NCBI GenBank assembly: GCA_905250885.1
Contig: CAJNOQ010002775.1
Coordinates: 1-22,733 of the forward strand
DNA from: Didymodactylos carnosus
Lineage: Eukaryota > Rotifera > Eurotatoria > Philodinida > Philodinidae
Length of the DNA: 22,733 nucleotides
Direction: 5' to 3'
Below, in pieces: positions 1 to 8,243 of the stretch. A program made the position numbers and the translations under genes. The notes beneath the pieces were generated by a model. That model had not been told where the DNA came from. It made no database searches and saw nothing but the letters and a program-made list of their open reading frames with translations. Position 1 is the stretch's first letter; each line of letters starts with the position of its first letter.

Positions 1-121
1 CGGGTCTTAAAGGGCCCTCCGCCCAAATCCTTTTAGCCTTTTTGCCTACTCGAGGTCCTCTATCGAATGATGTATGAACGAACGAAATCGGAGCCGGACA
101 CCTGGGGCGGTTCCCTCGTCA
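1..121. other. GC-rich block at window edge, possible repeat
   Basis: Bases 1-120 are 55% G+C (66 of 120 counted), while sequence from about 125 onward is strongly AT-rich. The change is abrupt. On the minus strand this block lies downstream of the last rotatin exon I can place, so it would be intronic or beyond. The minus-strand frame I tested after a possible acceptor near 140 stops within a few codons, so I could not place a rotatin exon here. A repeat or mobile-element fragment is the likeliest reading, but nothing in the sequence names it. Confidence 0.4.
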
Positions 122-206
122 GAAGAAAAAAGCATACTAAAAAGTTTAGAAAATGTCCTGACTGTTTTAAAACGTCTCTTAAATAAATTTAACTAATTAA
201 ACTTAC

Positions 207-2544
207 ACTAATTGTGCCGTAATTATGTTGAATATGAATAGTAATTATTTGACATGCAAAATTGTTCAACTGTAAACAATAGCATAAATGATCTTTATTC
301 GTTAAACGACGTAATAAATCGAATGTATTGATTAATATTGAATAACAAAATTCTATAATATCATATTGTGTCTGTTGTTGTTCTTCTAATGATTCGTTAC
401 GTTCATCTTGTGTACTAATATTTGAATAATTACTATTTCGTTGCCTAAAACATTAAAAATAAAAAATGAACAAAATTTAGATGAATCTGATCAGTAAGTA
501 AAAAATATTATTCTTTTTTAAGTAATCTCGAAGTTAAATAAAAAAATTCTTACCCTTCTCTTACTAGTCGTGGGTATCCATTTGACGTTGTTGAATTGAT
601 CGATGAGACAGAACGTGCACTTGCAATCGTCAAATTCAAATCTTCCTTTCCATTGTTAATTTGATCAGCTGATATCTTCGAATTAGCTACATGAGGGAAC
701 AAATGTTTGTTTGTTTTTATTAAGAAAATTTAGAAGCGTATATGTTCAGACTTTTTGATATTTTTATTAAAAGCTCCAATTTGTCTACAATTTTTAAATA
801 GTTTACAAAAGAAGATATTTACTGAAGTTGTTGAGACAAAATGTAAATGGATCACGTAACATTTTAATTCGTTTATGTAAATGAAAACACAATTCTTTCA
901 AACATGATAGGGCCGCCGTAATAACGTCGCTATTGTTCTCATTTAGTAATGCTAATAAACGCTTTTAAAATAAATAAACAATGAGAATAAGAATAAATCT
1001 AACAACAATTTCTTACTTTTACAACTAACGGTCGTTGTAGAAAAATTTCAGATGGAAAATCGTTTAAAACAACATTTGATAGAAAATTACAATGACTAAT
1101 AACCGTAGAATAAACATCATTTCGAGGTGTCAATGAACTACATAAAAAAGAAAAATGACTAAATAATAATAGAAACATATTATTAATCTAAATTCACGGA
1201 CTTTTCTAATGTGGATAAGACGGTTCTATCTGATGAACGCAATTGTACCCATCGAAATAAATTATATTGAGGAATTATGTAAGGCTCTAAAGAAAAAACG
1301 ACAACAACACGTGTAATACTGTTTTCAGTTTCACGTACCACCATCCGAAGAGGAAATTAATCTTGCTGTTGATAACGGTGTCTGTTGCATTGGTTTTCTT
1401 CTTTGATGTTGTTGTTGACTAGCACTTAGATTTGAAAGTGAAAGATGATGTTGAAGATGACTGTGTTTTGTGATTGAATCCATATTTGTGTGTTTTGAAT
1501 GATTTATACTAGATAAATTTTGTAATCCGGACAATAAAGTATCACCCATTAGATTTTGTTGTGTTGTCAATGTATTTGTATTTTGTTGACTAATATTTAA
1601 TGTTGGTAGTTGAAATAAATCTTGATTACTATTAGATGATATGTGTGATTGGTTATCAGAACGTAATGTATAAGAATCTAAGAGATAAACTCAAAAGATA
1701 TTTCATTTTTGTATAACTAAAAGTAACAGTTTTTACTTGAATGAGAGTAGGGAGGAGATTGGATGGAATGTTGTGAGAGAATATTATCTAATATCTGATC
1801 AATTTTACGTTCTAAGTCTGGTGTTAAATCAGGGCGTAATGCATTCAAAAAGTCGATTGCACCAATAGAATGTAAATTGATTGCGGCCGATTCGTGCTAG
1901 AAAGTAAGCCAAAATTTTAGAATTTACTGTAGAGAGTTATGTAAATAAGAAAATACTTTGGATAATTTCAGTAAAATATCAAGTACAACATCACGTTTTG
2001 ATGGCGATGAAAAGTTGAACCATTCAAGTAATTTAATGTACAAAAATTTATATTGTACAACATCAACATCATTCAAGAGATGTAAATCAAATTTTGCTAC
2101 TAAATTGTCCAATGCTCGAATACGGATTTCTTCCACTTGATGCCCTGGCAAAAAAGAAAGTTTTGTAAAAGATGAATTTAAATTTCAATAAAAGGCAGCA
2201 GAAGTGATAGAATAGATTGACGACGTTATTTGGATGAGGGGCAAGTTTCTCATACGACGACACCGAGGAGTACCGGCGTAAATATCTATCCAAAAAGTAC
2301 ACACGTCATCTCTTTTGCTACCGATTTCGATGAATATTAATTTATCGACAATTCTCCAAAAATTTCAGTGTAAGTATAATAACGATACAACTATAAGTTC
2401 AGTGAGCTATAAATTCTTGCATTCAAACAATGAATGTAAACCTCATACTCAATAGTTTATAAATCAATATTAATAATTGTCAGCATTAGTACCTAATTTA
2501 GATATTAGATCTGTGAAAGATTTGTCAAATTCATCTGCTGGCAT
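207..2544 (-). CDS. RTTN: Rotatin, N-terminal part (nine exons, 3' end outside window)
   Basis: Rotatin is a large armadillo-like protein of centrioles and ciliary basal bodies, needed for centriole elongation and left-right patterning in vertebrates. Minus-strand exons, in order: 2493-2544, 1957-2144, 1737-1896, 1339-1677, 1202-1286, 1017-1137, 823-961, 554-686 and 207-444. All have GT-AG borders and join in frame to give 485 codons; human rotatin is a little over 2,200 residues, so most of the gene lies to the left. Segments matching the rotatin N-terminus as I remember it: GHQVEEIRIRAL (residues 18-29), LLEWFNF (56-62), RWVQLRSSDRTVLS (258-271) and NDFPSEIFLQRP (300-311). The start at 2544 gives a short leader before GHQ, as in the family. 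Exon 4 encodes a Gln/Asn/Ser-rich stretch (residues ~134-246) that appears longer than the vertebrate linker. Intron 1 is 348 nt; the others are 52-136 nt. Family is confident; exon 8-9 borders are less certain because that part is poorly conserved. Confidence 0.9.
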
Positions 2545-2811
2545 CTTGCTCAATAAAGGATAATAATTAAATTAAATTTTCTAATCAATGATCGAAGAAC
2601 TTAAAAAGCTTCTTTTTATTTTTAATGTGTCGCGTCTCTTGCTCTAAGATCACATACATCTCTGATTGGTCCACGAAATACCATCACCGCATACCGTTCC
2701 ATGACGGCGACGCTCTCACGTGAATGTGATATAAGGAGATATGTACTTTCATCATCGAAAACGATTCATGTGCAGTTTGATTCCGCTTTCATCTGATGTA
2801 ATTTAAGAAAA
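2545..2811 (-). promoter_or_regulatory. Probable RTTN upstream region with CCAAT box and E-box
   Basis: Upstream of the rotatin start, the minus strand carries GGACCAATCAGA, whose CCAAT (plus-strand ATTGG at 2665-2669) lies about 120 nt before the ATG. This fits the NF-Y type consensus. A CACGTG E-box palindrome is at 2717-2722. Bases 2641-2720 are richer in G+C than their surroundings, as expected of a promoter. No transcript start can be read from sequence, so the call rests on position and the two motifs. Confidence 0.4.
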
Positions 2812-2820
2812 TAGTATAAA
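2812..2820. repeat. Left 9-bp direct repeat (candidate target-site duplication)
   Basis: TAGTATAAA here is repeated exactly at 4656-4664, just outside the inverted-repeat pair. Mutator-like elements make 9-bp duplications. An AT-rich 9-mer could match by chance, so this supports the element call without proving it. Confidence 0.45.
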
Positions 2821-2838
2821 GAGTATATAGTTCTATTG

Positions 2839-2951
2839 CCACTTTCTGGAAGTGGCAGCAGTAGCTATTGCCACTCCCCGAGAGTGCCAATTGGTACTTC
2901 CAGAAAGTGTCAGCAAGGGCTGCTGCTACTTTCTTGTAAAGAAGCTGACAT
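2839..2951 (+). repeat. Left terminal inverted repeat arm
   Basis: Runs from CCACTTTCTGGAAGTGGCA to CTTTCTTGTAAAGAAGCTGACAT. It matches the reverse complement of 4551-4640 with a few substitutions and an extra stretch of about 22 nt (around 2887-2909) that the right arm lacks. The arm also folds on itself; see the hairpin at 2840-2909. Confidence 0.75.
2840..2909. repeat. Nested hairpin inside the left arm
   Basis: CACTTTCTGGAAGT (2840-2853) pairs perfectly with ACTTCCAGAAAGTG (2896-2909), 14 bp. Inside the loop, CACTC (2872-2876) faces GAGTG (2882-2886), and the pairing extends outward with one mismatch. The right arm lacks the second 14-mer, so this fold is specific to the left copy. Confidence 0.7.
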
Positions 2952-3771
2952 CTGGATATGATAAATTGATCTGTTCAAACAACAGTAGGTTGAACAGCAG
3001 TAGCTAAAGAAACTTGCCAAATCCATGCTTGCAATGCTGACACTTGCAACTGCTTTTTCTCTCCCATATAGGACAAAAACTAAGCCAAATCATCTAGCTT
3101 TTGACATTTTTATACAACTATGGATTCCAGTCTGAAGTTTATCGATCATCATTACGTTTTACTTTGTGTCCTTGTAACGAACAGAAAGGAAATAAACTTG
3201 TCTCTACACATTTTTTCTCTAGAACAGTTCAAATCACTTGCTTTTTTTCCTGACCAAACTGTCTTATAGACTCGACTCAAATCGATCTTTTGTATCAAAA
3301 TTTTCAAAAATAAGAAAATGTGTTAATTTGATATTGTATTTTAAAATATAACAACCAATAATAAAGAAACAAATAATAAAAAATAAACTAAACACATAAT
3401 ACAGAACAAAAAAATTTTGACATATGTTTAACCAACCAAATCAAAATTTTCCAGCAAAATCTTTAGGCGAGATCTCAAAATTCTTCTCAAAAAGAGAAAA
3501 CTTTTCTCTTTACAATGCTGGTTCAGGATTCTGTATTTGGTGAAAGACCCATATGGAATATTTTGTATCGATATCGAAAATGTCAATTAGATGAAGAAAA
3601 TATAAAACAACGACAACGATATGAAAAAGCAGTATTTTGAAAAGTAAGTGTAATGATAAACAAGAAGTATGTATGAGAAATAGAAAATGGTGAAGTATGT
3701 ATGGGTAGAGAATGTGATGGTAATCAAACCAGGAGAATCTGCGAGAATGGTCTGCTGATCGTATAAGCTTC

Positions 3772-3889
3772 ATGAGGAATAAAAAAGTGAAATTTTCCCA
3801 CGTAATTTGTTCCATCATGATGTTGCGGCATCTCGGCTTTAGGCAATGCAAAAATACATAGGGAAAAATTTCACTTTTTTATTCCTCAT
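3772..3889. repeat. Internal long-stem inverted repeat
   Basis: The 28 bases at 3772-3799 (ATGAGGAATAAAAAAGTG...) are the reverse complement of 3861-3889, with one extra base in an A/T run of the right copy. The loop is 61 nt. It sits near the middle of the 2821-4655 element. The pairing is read directly from the sequence; its role is unknown. Confidence 0.8.
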
Positions 3890-4550
3890 TTGAATAAGAC
3901 GCCCTTTTGCTGCCCAACGTTTTGAAGGATTCTGATCCCGAAAAACATTAAGTCAAGCCTTGGAAACCTCCGTATAAAAAGTCGATTTTGAGGTAATGCC
4001 TGTTGCTTGTTTTGTATTATTTTTTATCCTGGTTTTATTACTGGTTACAAATTGAACCCATATGAAAAATTTATTTTATGGTATAATTGATTCATTCATA
4101 TTTATATTGCCCTTTTGATTTCTATACTTAGTCACGGCATAATATGTCACGGTGTACAATATCACGACAACCACGGGTGATATTCCTGTGGTCAATAGCT
4201 TGGTTATTTATTATTTTATTTGGCATATTCGAACACTTTGGGCACACATTTGCACTACTTGTTTATGTTTTATTCTGTTAAATTAACTAAACATTAATAG
4301 TACTAATGTTATCTGTTGGCTTTATTGTATATATAAGTTTTCTCAGAAAACTTCCGTGATTTCTTTCTGATTTCGAACTGTGTAAAAAAGTATTTTTTCG
4401 TGATGATACTTACATGAAATCGTTATATATTATAACCACTCGATCGTGTATTGTAGCGCTCCATTTTTGTATTTATTTTAAAGCAATAAAATTTAACAAG
4501 TTGCGCCAAAATTTGGCTCAAAGTCGTTTTTAAATATCTTCTATAGTTCA

Positions 4551-4640
4551 ATGTCAGCTTCTTTACAAGAAAGTGGCAGTAGCTCTTGCTGACACTCTCT
4601 GGGAGTTGCAATAACTGGTCTTGCCACTTCCAGAAAGTGG
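4551..4640 (-). repeat. Right terminal inverted repeat arm
   Basis: Starts ATGTCAGCTTCTTTACAAG and ends CCACTTCCAGAAAGTGG, the mirror of the left arm at 2839-2951. The outer ~20 bp and inner ~33 bp are the best conserved parts. A block of about 22 nt present in the left arm is missing here. Confidence 0.75.
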
Positions 4641-4655
4641 TAATATACTATTCCG

Positions 4656-4664
4656 TAGTATAAA
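4656..4664. repeat. Right 9-bp direct repeat (candidate target-site duplication)
   Basis: TAGTATAAA, identical to 2812-2820, in the same orientation and just beyond the right arm. Confidence 0.45.
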
Positions 4665-6580
4665 TTATTAATTATAGTTTTATATTCGAGTGGTTCTTAA
4701 CGGTCATATTAGTGATGTTGATAGTAGCGATATGTTTTTCAATGCAGCTCATCTTGACAAGTAAGGTAAGCTAGAACGGATGCTGGAAGCAAAACACTAA
4801 TAAAGGACGCTGTTTGCAGGGACTCCTAGCGCTCCTGCTCTTAGCTTATTTCATCTCATCTTGACCTAAACTGCAAAGAATATCATATGCTTGCAATAAC
4901 AGTCAAATATTTTTTTTCTTTTTTTAACTGTATTGATTGAGCCAGAGAAAAAAGTGCAGCAGAAAAAAGAAACCCATGATATCATTTTTGGCAGAAGCGT
5001 GACAGTGCTCTGGCTTCTAATTATAAAACTAGCGGCGAGGACTAAGCATTTTACTGCTGGGTTTTGCTCTCAACCCTGGTGGCTAGTTTATTTCAAGAAC
5101 TGCTTAGCACACATTCATATAATGAATAAGGGATCGATTACGAAATCGAGTAAGTGACACACCATTGAAAATAATAATTAAAGGTGTAGTGCTAAATATG
5201 CGCTTAAGAAAAGATGTAATTTACGATTCTATATTACAACAAGGTTTGTCTCCGATAGAGGCTAAAAGAAGGTTACGATGATTTATTTTCTTTCAATCAA
5301 GATCCTTGAGGTAAAACATGGACTGAGGGAAACTCGGTGAAACTCACCACTGCTGGGTGTTGGTTTCTTTATTCATTAACGAAATCGGGACGATATTATT
5401 AGTTTGGATTGAACCTTCTTCCCCAACTTTTCCCTACGGTTAGCTTCTTTCTTATCAATCGCAAACAGAGAGAAAGCGAACTTTTATGCTGTATACCCGT
5501 ATTTTTCATAATTCATAACCGGTTTCATTATGAAAGGGGCCTCAGTAGTTGTGGTCAAACAAGAGAAACTTTCATCATTTAGCTCATCGTATCTAGTCTG
5601 AGGAGCGTTTCTAAAAACGATTAGTTAGAAGTCAATGTACCATACATTTTAAAATATGCTGACCAGGGATGTTTTCCTGAATAATTTTTGATAGAAAAGA
5701 GATAGAGAACTGCGTTCTTTGGAATTGTATAGCCAAAAACACAATAATGGATGCGAACCATCCGACTGTTCTCCACAAGCTCTTGCGATCCTAGTTAAGA
5801 ATCGCAGGATGAAATGGGATTCTTGCCGGATTTTTCTGAAATTGTGAATTTGAGGGTTTGAATATTTCATAGTTTTCTTCAGGTGATCATTAAATCTATC
5901 ATAAATCGACCTTTTAGTAATGAATCGCTAATGTGACAAAATCTTTCGAAAAATCAGTATTTCTTATATACAATGTGTCTTGACAAAACAAAATCGTAAA
6001 TGTCTGTTGTGGATGAAATTTTATCGGAATTGCTGTAGCAGAAATTTATTTAATTCAGTGGAAATCCGCTATAAATTCTCGTTTGTACGAACAACGTTTA
6101 CGTACGAAAAAACGTTTGTCTCTAAAAAAAAGTGAACAAGCGATTGTAGAATATATATCACTGAAAAAATAAAACGCGTATATTTCCACTCAGAATCGAT
6201 CTAAATCGCTTGAAAATTACACAATATCTTTAGATAAGTACCCTTTACGCTTAAAACAGCAAAAACTTCGTAAAATAAATTTTGATTGAGATCATCAATA
6301 TTCGTATGAAGAATTATCAGTGAACTGTGACCTTTTTTATTTTGATATAAATATTTACACTTTTTCATTGCTCAGAATTTGTTTATTCGGATTTTGGTTT
6401 TTTTGGGTTTGGCGTTATTTTTCAAGCGTTCTCTCTAGTAGGAGAAGGTTTTTTGATTATTCTTCGAACTTCATGTTTGTGTTCGCAAAAAAATTAGGAA
6501 CTTTATATTTTACTCTTACTATATGGTATGCTGGGATCGAGACCTTGTTCCCACTTAAATTAGTGGTGGTTTGACCCTTT
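4665..6580. other. Gene-poor spacer, no supported gene
   Basis: No open frame here has recognisable domains or splice structure. Short open stretches that look mildly coding occur at about 6018-6171 (Lys/Arg/Leu-rich) and 6175-6285 in another frame, both interrupted by stops. They could be remnants of an old exon or chance. A frame at 6320-6574 is hydrophobic, Phe/Trp-rich and starts only at GTG; I do not call it. The motif CTCATCTTGAC occurs twice (4748-4758 and near 4855) without an obvious larger repeat. Confidence 0.4.
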
Positions 6581-6802
6581 TTTTTCTCGAATTCATCTTC
6601 CCTAGATGAATTCCATTGAGCAGTCCATTTTGGGAAAGAAAGCTAAATATTTCCGAACAGGTCATGTGTTCCTGTGCTGGTTCATTTCGATGTAACTGCT
6701 CTGACTTTAGTGAGACAGAAAGAAACTAGAGTACGGAGGAGAAACGAAGAACGGACAACCAACTAGAGATTCGTTCCTGAGTACAATACTTCTACTAGTC
6801 AG

Positions 6803-6926
6803 GTAGGAAATAAATAACTTTGATTTAAATAATAGATGAGTTTGAAAACTAAGTCTTTTTACGAATATTACATTGACATTTTTATTTGCAGTTATCCTAT
6901 CAGTCGGATTTTATTGTCTGTTTCAG
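6803..6926 (+). other. Candidate 5' UTR intron (or acceptor) of PFDN2
   Basis: A donor-like CAG|GTAGGA at 6800-6808 and a strong pyrimidine-AG acceptor (TTGTCTGTTTCAG, ending 6926) lie upstream of the prefoldin start. The acceptor is 27 nt before the ATG. If the donor is used, a 124-nt intron splits the 5' UTR. If not, the acceptor could receive a trans-spliced leader. Confidence 0.4.
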
Positions 6927-6953
6927 ACAAAACAAGTTTGTGGGTAGAGTAAA

Positions 6954-7511
6954 ATGGCTACAAAATCGAAAGCAAAAGGAAATGTCGCTGCATTAACAAA
7001 CGATCAACAGCAACAAATAGTATCTGGTTTTCAATCATTACGTGAAGAACAAACTCAATTGGTTAGTAAAACACAAGATCTTGAAATGGATTTAAAAGAA
7101 CACGATCTTGTTTTGTCAACATTGAGAACAATTACTGATAAACAACGACGCTGTTATCGTATGATTGGTGGTGTGTTAATTGAACATACAGTTGGAGAAG
7201 TATTACCAGCTCTAGAATCAAATCGAGAACAAATTAAAAATGTTATTGATACATATAAACAAAAAAGCGAAGAAAAATCGAAGGAGATACAAACGTACAA
7301 AGAAAAATATGATATTCATTTTGCAAGTGAAAGAAACCAACAGCAATTGACTGGTCCTAGTGGAGATACAACAAAATCTACATCAACATCAGAATCGACA
7401 AAAGAGCAAATAAAAGATGATAGTTCAAACGCAAGTCAGACCCAAAACAGTATGAACAAAAATGTGAAAAATTCTAAGTCATCAGGTGTTCTAGTTGATA
7501 ATGATAGTTAG
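6954..7511 (+). CDS. PFDN2: Prefoldin subunit 2
   Basis: A beta-type prefoldin subunit of 185 residues. Prefoldin is a cytosolic hexamer whose coiled-coil tentacles hold unfolded actin and tubulin and pass them to the CCT/TRiC chaperonin. The protein has the family order: an N-terminal coiled coil (about residues 17-60, with LREEQTQLVSKTQDLEMDL), the conserved hairpin core CYRMIGGVLIEHTVGEVLPAL (67-87), and a C-terminal coiled coil (about 88-125). The tail is longer than in human PFDN2 (about 150 residues) because of a Ser/Thr/Lys/Gln-rich stretch, yet it ends in SSGVLV, like the human C-terminus. The coding region has no intron, unlike its intron-rich neighbours. The ATG at 6954 follows AAA and is the first in frame. 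It is divergent from RTTN and upstream of WWOX on the same strand. Confidence 0.96.
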   Translation: MATKSKAKGNVAALTNDQQQQIVSGFQSLREEQTQLVSKTQDLEMDLKEHDLVLSTLRTITDKQRRCYRMIGGVLIEHTVGEVLPALESNREQIKNVIDTYKQKSEEKSKEIQTYKEKYDIHFASERNQQQLTGPSGDTTKSTSTSESTKEQIKDDSSNASQTQNSMNKNVKNSKSSGVLVDNDS

Positions 7512-8243
7512 AATTTAGTATCCTATCAATATCAATACACTCATTTTAACTGGATTGAAGAACAAAATTTTACTTCGGTACTTTTTTATTGCTCAAACTG
7601 TTAAGAATTATATAAAACTGCTTGAACTTTTGTTAACGAACCACATGCCGATTTGGTATTCTTATTCTTCTTTGTCTCCGTAACTACTTTCATCTTCTTT
7701 TTCTCGACGAGAATTATTTCACTGTGCTAAAAGAGGACAACTCTATTATCGTTTTTTGTATGCACGAAATAAAAACTTTTTCTAATAAAAATTTAAAACA
7801 TTTGTATTTTCTCCGTATGTTGAATAGTGTTCTAGTTTTTAAGATCAATAACTTTAACCTCGTCTATTCCTTGCACTTATAATAATCTAAAAAGATTTGA
7901 AAGGAAAAATTTGTATTAAGCAGTACTTTCATTTCCATTCTCTTTCCTATTTGTCAGGCTTAGTACGTCGTATTTATTGAAATTAACACTTAATTAGTTT
8001 TATATTAGTAAGCGATTGTTCTCCTATTTCAGATCGCAATCTTAAGTTTGTCAGGTTTAAAGCCAACTTATAGTGTTAACTGTCATCTTTTATTAAAAAA
8101 GAAACAGAAACTTTATACTACAATTTATACATAGTTGATTAATTTTGAATATTTTTACTACAACGACTTTGCTTTTTTTAAAAACTCAGTACTTTTCACA
8201 TTTTTTTATTATTTTTTTTTCAGACTTTTTATTCCTACTAACA
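7512..8243 (+). other. PFDN2-WWOX intergenic region
   Basis: This holds the PFDN2 3' UTR, a polyadenylation signal at 7768-7773 and the WWOX upstream sequence. Just before WWOX there is a pyrimidine-rich acceptor (run of T, then CAG at 8221-8223) 20 nt ahead of the ATG, suggesting a 5' UTR intron or a trans-splice site. I see no further gene. Confidence 0.5.
7768..7773 (+). terminator. Probable PFDN2 polyadenylation signal
   Basis: AATAAA lies 257 nt after the PFDN2 stop and is followed by a second overlapping-type signal (TAATAAAAA) and T-rich sequence. Usage cannot be read from DNA. Confidence 0.45.

Larger units (their letters stand above)
2821..4655. mobile_element. Inverted-repeat element, Mutator-like layout, apparently non-autonomous
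   Basis: Two arms of about 90-115 bp (2839-2951 and 4551-4640) are inverted copies that enclose about 1.6 kb, and a 9-bp direct repeat flanks the whole. Long terminal inverted repeats plus a 9-bp target duplication is the known pattern of Mutator-like (MULE) DNA transposons; fold-back elements also have long, hairpin-rich arms. The outermost ~18 bp of the two ends align only loosely, so the exact ends are uncertain. The interior is AT-rich with no transposase: the longest minus-strand frame (3510-3851) is low-complexity, hydrophobic and has no recognisable motif. It lies about 0.28 kb upstream of the rotatin start. The class is inferred from structure alone. Confidence 0.55.

Noticed and set aside
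3510-3851. Minus-strand 113-aa frame inside the inverted-repeat element
   Set aside because: His/Leu/Phe-rich with no domain or transposase motif, overlapping the internal hairpin arm; likely chance.
4933-5157. 74-aa frame
   Set aside because: No ATG at its start, no recognisable motif, and no splice or promoter context.
6320-6574. 84-aa hydrophobic frame
   Set aside because: Starts only at GTG, follows a stop in a spacer, and has a Phe/Trp-rich composition typical of T-rich DNA.
8145-8243. A longer WWOX N-terminus from an upstream ATG
   Set aside because: It would add a hydrophobic Phe/Leu stretch across a pyrimidine-rich acceptor. WWOX proteins start shortly before the acidic DDELP motif, which fits ATG 8244.
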